Below are positions 18,815 to 28,362 of a DNA stretch of 40,785 nucleotides, in pieces. Source of the DNA: Spirogloea muscicola (taxonomy: Eukaryota > Streptophyta > Zygnematophyceae > Spirogloeales > Spirogloeaceae); the NCBI GenBank assembly GCA_009602725.1, contig WELB01000027.1:569329-610113 (forward strand). Direction: 5' to 3'. Under the pieces are notes generated by a model. It worked only from the letters and a program-made list of their open reading frames with translations, did no database searches and was not told where the DNA came from. Both the position numbers and the translations under genes were made by a program. Position 1 is the stretch's first letter; every line of letters starts with the position of its first letter.

Positions 18815-18940
18815 ATGGGCGAGCACTTTCTTTCTTTTTGGGCTGGCTTTTCCAGCCCCTATTCTCAATGGGCGAGCACTTTCTTTCTTTTTGGGCTGGC
18901 TTTTCCAGCCCCTATCTTCAATGGCCGAGCACTTTCTCTT
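18815..18940 (+). repeat. Tandem R2 tail units (53-bp period)
   Basis: The box ATGGGCGAGCACTTTC starts at 18815, 18868 and 18921, each 53 bases apart. The intervals each hold the hairpin GGGCTGGCTTTTCCAGCCC (7-bp stem, 5-base loop) and CCTATTCTCA. The third box has one change (ATGGCCGAG). This is the 3' tail module of the retroelement family, repeated head to tail. Confidence 0.85.
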
Positions 18941-19034
18941 TCTTTCTTTCAGTAACCTCTGGTCAGGAGATGCAAGTCACTCTCGTTGACGAGCGTGGTA
19001 GATATGTTGCACCTGCGCTGGGCGAAGATAGTTG

Positions 19035-19155
19035 GGGACGATGGCGCAGTCGGTAGCGCGTAGGTCTCATAGCTGAGAGCCCAACCCGACTCCCGCGGAA
19101 GTGCGGCGAGCAGCGAGCCATCCTAAGGTCGGGAGTTCGATCCTCCCTCGTCCCA
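19035..19155 (+). tRNA. trnM-CAU: Elongator tRNA-Met(CAU) with a 48-nt intron
   Basis: Acceptor stem GGGACGA pairs with TCGTCCC; the D arm is GCGC..GCGC; the anticodon loop reads CTCATAA after splicing, with anticodon CAT at 19068-19070. The T arm is GGGAG TTCGATC CTCCC, and the discriminator base A is 19155. The intron is 19072-19119, between positions 37 and 38, where eukaryotic tRNA introns sit. Elongator tRNA-Met is one of the two tRNAs that carry introns in land plants. The GCGCGTAGGTCTCATA core matches plant tRNA-Met. A TTTT Pol III terminator follows within about 12 bases. The CCA end is not encoded, as normal. Confidence 0.93.
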
Positions 19156-19163
19156 CTCCACGT

Positions 19164-19167
19164 TTTC
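19164..19167 (+). terminator. Pol III T-run after tRNA-Met
   Basis: A TTTT run 9 bases after the tRNA discriminator base, the usual position and length of an RNA polymerase III terminator. Confidence 0.6.
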
Positions 19168-19214
19168 TCCGCGGCACACCTCTCGCTCTGGGCGCTCATC
19201 TCTGTCGCATGTTT

Positions 19215-19792
19215 CAACTCTTGTATCGGCTTGGATGGCCTCCCTTTCATTTCATGTGCTCCGCGCGCCTTCTCTTTTCAACCCTTGCCTGGCCTGTTTC
19301 GCTTTGTTGTGGACTGGCTCTCCACGAGCAGTTTCGTGCTTTTTGGGCCCTTGCTTACCTTTTACATCCCTTTACGCCGGCCTCTCACAGCCATTGCCTT
19401 ACATTGAAAGAACTGTTTCTTTCCACAGCCCTCGCCCCTTTTGCAAGAGGTACTCTCTGTCTCCCTCGAGCGTTCGCAGGCTCAAGCGTAACACTTGCAG
19501 GCAGGCCGCGCTTTGGCTGCAGCTTCGGGGGTTGTCTGAGTGGTTCTGTTCAAGCTGCAAATAGCGCCAACTGGCGCTGCTGACTAGGGATCGTTATACT
19601 CCTGGTTGCTGTTAGAATTGTATAGATAGTAAGGAAGTGGCTCTTTGTAAGAGGCGAGGGCTTTGAAAAGCGAGTCTGAGAGAAATCGACAAGGTCCGAA
19701 GGCCGAAAAGTGCATGACCATGCAAGGACCACGTGGGATACTAAGTAATCTCTAGTTAGCAGCTGCAAGTCAGTAAGACTAGCCGCCAGCAA
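19215..19792. mobile_element. Retroelement fragments downstream of tRNA-Met
   Basis: A GGCCTCCCTTTCAT-type tail lies at 19232-19290 (+). A copy of the protein motif AGRALAAASG sits at about 19499-19530 (+), immediately followed by a stop. Another C-terminus copy lies on the opposite strand at about 19740-19790 (LTDLQLLTRDY). All are short, broken and in mixed orientation. Confidence 0.55.
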
Positions 19793-20062
19793 GCAGTCCC
19801 CTTGACGAAAGCCAGAGGCTGCAGCTTGAGCACGGCCAGCACGCAGATGCTCATTGCTGTCAGGTTAAGGCGATGGCTATCAAAGAGAGACTAGCCCAAA
19901 ACGTACACTGTTGAGAAAGCTTCCTTCTTCTTTCACAGCTATCGTCTCTTTCGGAAGAAAAAGCAGCTCTTCTAGAGGATGGACAGCATGTTGAGTGATG
20001 GAGGGCTTGAGTGGCCAAGTACGAAGGCAAGAACAGTGACACATTCACACCAACTGCTGCTA

Positions 20063-20350
20063 AGACCTTGTCCATTCCTTTGGGCTGGCCTTTCCCAGCC
20101 ACCAGTCAACCTGGCCGCGCTTTCTTCTTGCTAAGAAGAAAGTGCTCGCCCATTGAGAATAGGGGCTGCTAAGATGGGCGACAAGCCAGCCAGCCCACAA
20201 GAAAGTGAGAAGAGCTTCGTCTTGGGAGAGCCACTTTTTTCTGCCCGTTGCGAGGCCGCATGGTGGTCGCCCCGCAGCGAGCTGAGAGCGCCACAGAAAA
20301 AGAAAGCGGCTGCTGATATGAAAGAATCGGCTGTGAAATCGGCCACAGAG
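20063..20350 (+). mobile_element. R1/R2 tail repeats, right arm of the tRNA-enclosing inverted pair
   Basis: 20063-20123 is the inverted partner of 18691-18751, with one mismatch over 61 bases. It is followed by an inverted R2 box (GTGCTCGCCCATTGAGAATA at about 20142-20161) and, at 20278-20350, an inverted copy of the ATATCAGCAGCCGC tail type. These are nested or abutting repeat insertions. Confidence 0.7.
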
Positions 20351-20707
20351 AGCCCCGCCGTACAATCGCGGCGCCTCCGTTCCCACCCACCTTCGAACCT
20401 CCGCCCTCTCGATAAGGACAGCCGCGGTCTTCGCGCCCTCCCCGCGCNGCTGCCGCACGCCAGCGAAGGCCCGTACCCGCCGCTGCCGGCGCTCGCGGCG
20501 CCGGCGCGGCCGTCTGGAGGGCCCTCGGACTCCGCCGCTGCTGCGCCGCCCGCTCCTTGCGGCGGCGCCGCGGGCGACGGGTCCCATCGCGGCCATCAAA
20601 AGATCCTGGAAAAACGCGAGCACCGCGGCGACTCGAACCCGAGTCTTACGTTGGAGAAGACGGTGGGGAGCCTCGGCCGTGACTCCATCTCCACAGGCGC
20701 TGCCCAG

Positions 20708-23216
20708 ATGGGCGAGCTTGACACCTGCCTGGTCCGCAGCTCCGCCTCCCCGGCGAGCCGCAGCCATGGCGGCTCCCCAGCGTCGGCGCCGGCCTCGAGC
20801 GCCGCCGTGGACTCCACGTCGTACCTCCTCGGGCAGCGCGCCGCGCTCGAGCGCGCGCTGGAGCGCGTCCTCCCGCAGCGCGACCGCCTCGTCGCCGCGG
20901 AGGCTGCCGTCGACGAGCTCCGCAGGTTGTCCGACCGCCGACGCTCGTGGTTCCACTCGCCATGTATGAGGTCTGAGCACCACTTACAGTCAGTGCTCTG
21001 CTGCCTGACTCCTGCTCCACTGTTGCTCCTCAGCTCAGCGCACGAGGAGAATGCACGGCTGCGGCGTCTGGAGACCGCCGGCAGCTGCCTCCGAGCTGAG
21101 GCGCTCGCCATGAGGGAGCGTGTGAATGTCATCGAAAGAGTTCGCAACTCTCACGCCCGTCCAGCCTGCTTGCCAGTGGCACTCGAGAGGTCAGCCAGTG
21201 ATGGTTCCTGAGTCAGAAGTCGTGTGGCCGCTGGACTGCAGGATGTGCCGCAGCTAGCAGTTGGCCTCGCAGAGCTGCAGGCCCATCTAGGGAACTGCAC
21301 GGCCGCTGCAGCGCGCGGCGACGACCTCCGGTCGCGTGTGGCGGCGCTCGAGGCCTGCAACAGCCAGCAGCTGGGCATGGCACGCCTCCTGGAGCTCCAT
21401 AGCACCACTCTTCAGCAGCACTCTTCAGCACAGGGCTTTCTTGCCGGGTGAGCGGCCTCCTCCACCTTGTTGATTGTCAATTGGCACCTCAAACCTTCAT
21501 GGGCCACCACAGTGGCACTATCACTTGCATTTGCGCGAAGAATGAATCCTTATCAGGTTTAGGCAGAAGCTATTGTTTGAATCTTTGATCAGTATTTTAT
21601 CAACAGCCTACATCCCATCTCTAGAGAGAGGCGTGGTACTGCTCAACCAGATGCTGACAAAATGAAATCCGCGTGGCATAATCGGCGGCAGGCTTGCTCG
21701 GGGTTTTGGGGAGCGCATGTGGGCATGTGCTTTGCAGGTGCCGGTCTCCTCCTTCTGTGCACAATTTCGCCTCTGTGGACATGTGCTCTGACTGCCTCTT
21801 ACTTACTGTGCAGCCAAGGCCACGCCGAAGGTGTTGCATGACGGGTTTGCTCCAGCTAAACAAGCTCCTGATGCCCTGCTCATAAAGCATGACCCCCACA
21901 AGTGCGGTGCCTGCCCTGGCAGGCCGACCGCCTTGCCGTGTACCTCGCTCGCAAGGTGCTCCTGGACAGCATCGATGGCTGCAATGAGGGCATTCGGTGA
22001 GAGGCATCGGCTCGGTCCACCCCAGAGGGCCGTGTCTCAATCATCCCAGTCAGACCGTACTTTCATACCCAAACCCCAAACCGCAGTGTCTCGCACTTGG
22101 ATGAGTATTTACACTTCCGATCGAGAAGCCTTGCATATGCCACCATTGTGTGGCTGCACCGTGTGGTGGATGACCAACGGGCGGTCGTCCATGACGAAAC
22201 CGTTATCCTTGCGCTTTGAGGGGCGAGCTCCTTCTTGGGACTCCCCTGAGGAAGACAGCCAGACTCGTGCCAGGCCGCTAACCTGGCCCCGAGACGAACG
22301 TCGCTCCTGCCACCTTCTTGCCACGTCAAGTGTTCTCTAGTTGCTGTTCAGTGTATTCAACATCTATAAGCCCCACCACACCATCCCATATTCACTTTGA
22401 AATCTTGAAGGCTTACAAAGCAGAAGGCATGCTAAGGTTGTCAGTCTACGTCCTCATGAGTGCTTGAGTCTCTCTCTGGGCAGCTCTTACAAGCCGGTCA
22501 CATCCAGCATACTTATCAAATTTTATCGTCCTCTCAAAGTCCCCATCATCGTCCCTGCACCTTCATTTGTGTTCCTTTCTACAATCCGCACTATGTGTGT
22601 GCTTTTAAGCTCAGGCAACCTCAGTCTTCATTTCCGATAAGTATCATATTGCCCAACTGCTTCTATATCTGCAGATCTACCTCACATCTGGTGGTCCCCT
22701 TTCACTTTGCTCTTGTGCAGATTGCAAACCTTGGGGTCATCTCTCAGCAAGGGTGCAATTGTGGCCCTGCCCCATCTGGAGGCCGTGCGGAAGCGACGTC
22801 GGGCGCTCGTCGGTGCCACGATGCTGGTGGCATCTGTGGAGGGCAGCTTCCGTCTGCAGCGGGCTCTGCGCCGGCCTCTACCCTCCCTCCTGAAGTCCAT
22901 GACCTCGCCGGTATGCCGCAGCTCTGCTGACTCGATGTTATCAGTCACTGCTTCTTGGCTTCTCGTAGTCAGTGGACTGAACTTACTTTGCATCATGGAG
23001 CAGATGGAGTACGGGCTCCGGGTCGCAAGGCTGGCGGTGTGGGCGTCGGCGTTCGTGGTGGCCACGCAGGAGCTCAAACGCGGCTGCTTCCAGCTTGCCG
23101 ACGCGCTCGAGGATGGCCCGTTGTTCCTGTCAAGCCAGCAGGAGCAGCCTATGCCACAGGGGGCCGGTGAGAAGGGTGCATTAGCAGATGGCCTTGTACC
23201 GGCCGATGCGAGGTAG
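20708..23216 (+). CDS. Unrecognised coiled-coil protein, exon structure partly resolved
   Basis: Likely start MGELDTCLVRSS at 20708. Exon 20708-20925 encodes a Leu/Arg/Glu heptad-like segment (QRAALERALERVLPQRDRL), joins in phase to 21034-21121 (HEENARLRRLETAGSCLRAE) and then 21242-21447 (VGLAELQAHLGNC..LRSRVAALEAC). Further coding-like stretches are about 21814-21997 (LAVYLARKVLLDSIDG), about 22087-22220 (SHLDEYLHFRSRSLAYATIV) and 22731-23216 (GAIVALPHLEAVRKRRRALV; LRVARLAVWASAFVVATQEL). I could not join exons beyond 21447 in a single frame, so a sequence error or missed exons are likely. Helical coiled-coil character is clear in the first half. I recognise no family. It is convergent with another coiled-coil gene. 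Confidence 0.45.
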
Positions 23217-23855
23217 CGGCCGTCCTCGCTTAGTGTGCACGCAGGACACTGTGCTTGGTACCTGCAGCATTGGCTTCCCTTTGCAAATGTCTATGACAGC
23301 AGGATCCTGCTTGGGCTCCTTCCCTGCACTATTTTACTTTCTGAATGACATGAGAAGCGCTGAAGACAAGTGGCTACGGTACTCAATTGCTTCCCGCATT
23401 TTTGCTGCTGCTACTACTGGGATACTTGGAATTGATATAAGATCGGTGGGCTCCTTGCGCAAGTGACTGCTGCTGCCGCCTCTGTCTGTGCGTCCACCTG
23501 TCTCTTTGTGGGCCGTCATTGGCGGCCGCGGTTGCATTGCCTGTTGCTGGCTTACTACCACTGTAGTCTGCTTTCAGCTACGGCTCTGAACAACATGACC
23601 TCCCCACGTATGCATGGCTTCGTTGAAAGCCAAGCCTTTAGAGCGCAAACCCTGAGGCAAAACTTCGGCATGGGGACAAGTCATGGCTGTGATTTCTCTA
23701 TGGCATTATGTAGGCAGGGCAGTGAAGTACGATTCACCGGCGCCCTCTCCAGCACGCACAGCTGCTCAGCAGTGTGGCCGCCATATTAGGGAAGAGCAGC
23801 AGCACATCCCCTGGCGCAGACTTGGCCAGGCTAGTTGGACCACTGCTGACAGATG
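23217..23855. other. Region between two convergent coiled-coil genes
   Basis: About 640 bases that should include both 3' ends. A short coding-like stretch at about 23720-23830 on the plus strand could be a further exon of the upstream gene, but I cannot connect it. Nothing else is supported. Confidence 0.3.
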
Positions 23856-25463
23856 CTAATGGCTGGTGGACCTCGCCGCCTTGCTCCTGCGCTCACCGCC
23901 GCCCTCGACCACGTCCAGGTCCTCGATGCGAGCCTCCAGGCCAAGCCCAGCAGCATTCTGCCGGCCCGGAGCGGCAGCCTCCTTGCCACCGTCGGCTACT
24001 TCAGCCTGCGCAGGCATCAGCGGCATGTCCTCGGCCGTTGGCGCCATCATGGCCTTGAGGTTGCGCAGATAGCGCGTCATGTCCTCGAGGCTGCCCTCGA
24101 GCTCCGACACGCGGCGGGTCTTCTCCGCCAAGGCTTGCTCTGTCTCCGCCAGCCGCGCACGCAGGTCGTCCTTCTCCTGCTCCACGTGCATCTCACCACG
24201 AGTCTGCGCAGCCACCGACGCCAGCGACCACAGGGGCCAGCCCCGCTTCAGCATGAGGTCAGGTTGAGGACGATAACCAACGCCCACTTTCACTTGGCCT
24301 CCAGACAGACAAGACCTCCACAGGATGAAGCAAATTTGGCATCATGACCCTTTCTTATCATACAGCCTTTGTAAATGATATGAACAAAGCCCTCAGCATG
24401 GTGGTCACAGCAGTGTCGCGGCAATCTTAAGTCACTGGACTGGACAGCATCCAGCAGGCAACAATGTAGCTCGTCCTGTGCATTGAGAGGAGGAGACGAA
24501 TGGGGTGCATCGGCGCAGCGGTGTGAGGCTGCCCACCCCGCCAGACGCATGGCCTCGGGGCACCTCCTGCAGGTTGAGGCGCCGCCGGTCCAGCGCCTGC
24601 TGCACAGCCTCCTCAGCTGCCCGCCGCGCCGCCTCGGCCTCCGCGCGCGCGTGCTCCGCAATCTGCTCTCACGCAGTGCGCTGGAGCTTCAGGAACACAG
24701 CAAGTAGCTCTGACAGCCTCCATGGTGGACGCCGCCTGAAGGCTGCCAGCGGAATGGCTGCAACAGGGGGCCGCCGGAGCGCACCTTGAGGGCGGCCATG
24801 GCCTGCGCGGAGGCGGCGCCGGCGGCGGCCTCGGCCTCCTTGGCCCGCCTGCTGCTCTCGCGCGCGCGCTCCTCTGCTGCGTCCATGGCGCCCCAAGCAG
24901 GCGACCGCCCACTGCCGCCATCATCGCCGCCGCCGCCGTTATCGCTGTCGCCGACGCGCGTGACAGCTGCGGCGCTGTCGGACCTCCGCTCGGCCGCGTC
25001 AGAGGAGGGGCCGGCCATCACGAGCTCCATGGACGTGGAGCCGGCGCCCTCGACATTGCCGCCACTCCCGCCGCCGCCGTCGCCGCCACCGTGCGCGCGC
25101 TTATGTCTGGACTCCACGGACCCCTGCCGGCCGCCACCGCCGCCGCCGCCAGCGCCTGGCGGCTCGCTGTGGCGCAATGTGGTGCCAACGGCAGCCCTGC
25201 CCTTGCGTTGGGCCGAGCGCGGCGGCGCCGCCACCGCCGCCACCACCGCCGCTGCCACCGCCGCCGTCACTGTCTCCACCGCCTCCTCTGACTCCGAGTC
25301 GCTCGCATCCCCACGCAGGTAGCGCCGCGCCGCCGCCGCCTCCACCTCCGGCACGGTCCCAGCCTCGTCTGCATGCCGCCGCAGCAGAGCACTCGAGCTG
25401 AGCCCACCTCCGCCCTTGCCGCCGCCGCCGCCGCCGCCGCCAATGCCGCCGCTGCCGCTGCTG

Positions 25464-25988
<525 letters not shown>

Positions 25989-26655
25989 CTGCCGCCGCCG
26001 GCGCAGGCGGAGCCGCGGCCGCGGGCGCCGACGGCGCCGGCGCCGCCATCAAAGGGGCGGACGCTAACAGACTTCCATTAGGCGGGCGGCGACAGGCTGA
26101 CCTCTCAATTTGTGAGTCAGGCTTTCCCGGGAGGGGCATTTAATGCCCAAGCTCCATTCTCCTGATCTGCTCTCTCCTTCCTCAAGGACGTTTGTTTCAA
26201 ATACACGAAATATCTCCTTAAGGACACCTACATGTATCTGGCCGGCTTTCACAGCCGCTCTTCTAATATCAGCAGCCGCATCCTCTTTTTCCCCTAATTC
26301 CTCTGCCTTGTCAAGTAGCACTGACCATTTGCGACTGCTGCTGAGAGTTTTTCGAGCATGCCTTGGCCTCCGGTTGTGATGCATCCCTTTTCTTTCTTTG
26401 TCCATGTTGTTTGGGCTGGCATTTCCCAGCACCAACCTTCTTTGGGCGAGCCACTTCTCCTTCGCCTTCCCTCATCAGTCCTGACTCTCCTTCTCATGCT
26501 GAGTCTCCCACAGTCGCATTACTCGTTCTTGGCCACAGATTCGCAAGCTGCCTCACTGACTTTACTAGCTGCTCTACCTGTGAGCTGGCATGAGTCCAGC
26601 TGCCAAGATGTGGCCGCCGTGAAGCTGTTATTCAAGCGTTCTTATCCTCTTCCAG
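25989..26655. mobile_element. GC-rich stub after the gap, then retroelement tail repeats
   Basis: 25989-26060 is alanine-codon-rich sequence of unknown role. From about 26190 come repeat-family pieces: TTTCAAATACACGAAAT at about 26194-26210 (shared with 40433-40450 and, inverted, 40561-40580); the CTGGCCGGC..CAGCCG and ATATCAGCAGCCGC tail at 26222-26290; and a drifted hairpin plus box (GGGCTGGCATTTCCCAGC, then TTGGGCGAGCCACTTC) at about 26411-26450. Confidence 0.6.
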
Positions 26656-27158
26656 GTCGCCCTCCGCTTTGTCAGCGACGGGCTCTTGGCGGTCCACCCC
26701 AACATGTCCGAGCAGGCTGTTCCTTTCATGCACCTCGCCCACACCCCCGACCTGCGTGCCCAGGCACGCTTCACAACGTTGGTTGAGAAGGCGGCCTCTG
26801 ACCACGTGGTGGAGCTTCTCCCTCTGTCCGACCTTCGCGGGCGTGCCCGGCTTCTTTCAGACTCTTCCCCTGGGGCGGCGGTGTGGCTAAATGCGCTCCC
26901 ACTCTACGCAGCACTTTCTATGCCAGATGAGGTCTACAGGACGGCGGTCCATCGGCTCTTGGGCCTCCTCCCTCCCTGCCTCGTGGGCGTCACTCAGTGC
27001 GAGTTCGGAGCCCGTCACGCCGACCCAGCGGAGCTGGCCGCGCACATGCTCCGTTTCGCGCACGGGGGCGAGCGGACCTGCTCCCATGATCTCCTGCGTG
27101 ATGATATGCAGGGGGTGTTTATGGAGGCGGGCTTTAAGGTGGCGGTGGAGAACGTGAC
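26656..27158 (+). mobile_element. Post-RT fragment of a non-LTR-like retroelement protein
   Basis: An open frame of about 168 codons reading VALRFVSDGLLAVHPNMSEQ, then RARLLSDSSPGAAVWLNALP, CEFGARHADPAELAAHMLRF and GGERTCSHDLLRDDMQGVF. The order GAxxWL..P, then Cys/His-rich, then GG-x-R-x3-HD-x2-RD is the layout I know from the region after the reverse transcriptase domain in many non-LTR retroelement polyproteins, ahead of a restriction-like endonuclease region. There is no RT domain here, so it is a fragment. The frame is cut at 27158 by an inserted inverted element flanked by a 7-bp repeat. Confidence 0.6.
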
Positions 27159-28112
27159 GCCAATCACAGGAGAGCTCGCCCATAGAGAAGAGGGGCTGGC
27201 AAAGCCAACCCAAAAAGAACCCTACAATGTCCAAAGCCAAAGGGAAAAGTGCCGGAAAAGGACTACACTACAAAGCACGAGACGGTGTGGAGGGAGATGC
27301 AGATGGATGCTCAGTATCCACGTGTGAGCAACAGCAGATCAGAGTGACTCGAAGCAGGAAAAGCGGCACTCGGTCGAGACCCGGAAGCAGCAGCCATAGC
27401 ACGGCAGCGCGCGCGTGGACCGCGTGAGCCAAAGAGCGCTGCAGATGGGCGTCCAATCCAGATGGGCGCGGATGGCCAGCCCCATACGCGCCGCGCCGAC
27501 CTGGTCGGGCCATCCCGCCCGGCGGCGGTTCCCGCATCATCGCCGACGTGGTGACAACCGACTGCTTCGACTCCGCCATTCCCACCAGGTCGGCGTCGTT
27601 TGCAGGGCAAGCGGTCGGCCTGGCGGCCCGGGGTAAAGAGCGAGAATATGCCGACCACCAGGTTGGTGACGACTTCGCGGCCCTGGCGATCGACGTTCAC
27701 GGGGCTTTCGGCAGCCGCTGGCTGGATCTCCTCCAGCGGCTTGCCCGTCAGGCCATGACCGGCGGCCGGGTCTGCCAGGGGCGCTGCCCGGCTTCAACGC
27801 CGCCGGTTCGTTAGCCCAGGTCTTCCGCATGCGCCTGGCGGTATCGTTCCAACGATCCCTTGCCCACGTCGTCCACACGCGAGCAGGACGTGCTCTGGCC
27901 GCCGCCTCTGGGTCTTGGCGGAGTGCCTCCTTCCCTGCCACGAGCTACTCCGACCTGATGTTGCTCACTCGAGGGTACTGAGCTTCCCTAGTGCGTTGTC
28001 GTGTTTGGTAGTATAGTCCTTTTTCGGCACCTCTTTCTTAGGCTTTGGCCATTGTCCATTCTTTGTGGGCTGGTTTTGCCAGCCCTCTTCTCTATGGGCG
28101 CGCACTTCTCTT
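27159..28112. mobile_element. 954-bp inverted-pair retroelement insertion with 7-bp flanking repeats
   Basis: ACGTGAC occurs immediately left (27152-27158) and right (28113-28119). The ends are imperfect inverted repeats of roughly 150-300 bases: both carry the ATAGAGAAGAGGG box, a GGCTGGC..CCAGCC-type hairpin, the GCCGGAAAAGGACTA region and the C-terminus ending LLLLTRGY or LMLLTRGY. The left copy is on the minus strand (stop at 27311-27313) and the right copy on the plus strand (stop 27979-27981). The right copy extends further upstream: ADVVTTDCFDSAIP, KEREYADHQVGDDF, ALAIDVHGAFGSRWLDLLQR, HTRAGRALAAASGSW. The two copies are joined at their truncated 5' ends with tails pointing outward. 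Confidence 0.75.
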
Positions 28113-28119
28113 ACGTGAC

Positions 28120-28362
28120 CTCGCACTTGCTCACTATACAGTCTCTAGATTAACAGACTTTTAAGTGGTTAAGTGATTAAGTGGTAGGTGCTAAAGAGGT
28201 CGAAGTACGTACATACCAACTTGATGCATTTCCGCTGCTCAAACACAACACCAAGGCCTTACAATACACCAAGGTCTAACAGCATAGACCCTAAGTATGA
28301 GGCACTGACATTGTCCTTAACAGGACACCAAAATCTCTGACATCAACTGATGGCCCCAGTGG
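28120..28362. other. Downstream flank of DDRGK1 and distal part of the split retroelement
   Basis: A few bases continue the interrupted retroelement. TTAAGTGRT-like 9-mers repeat three times at about 28160-28187. TTACA at 28259-28263, which is TGTAA on the minus strand (the usual green-algal polyadenylation signal), lies about 100 bases after the DDRGK1 stop codon. Confidence 0.4.

Noticed and set aside
20620-20660. tRNA T-arm-like GGTTCGAGTC on the minus strand
   Set aside because: The surrounding bases form a 6-bp hairpin with a 4-base loop, not a 7-base T loop, and no acceptor, D or anticodon arms fit.
20153-21211. One 352-codon plus-strand protein starting in the repeat region
   Set aside because: Its first part is inverted R2 and tail repeat sequence and it reads through an intron; the gene start was placed at 20708 instead.
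27268-27700. Minus-strand frame similar to a plus-strand frame at 37815-38015
   Set aside because: The likeness is the antisense reading of the same retroelement; the opposite strand carries the conserved protein.
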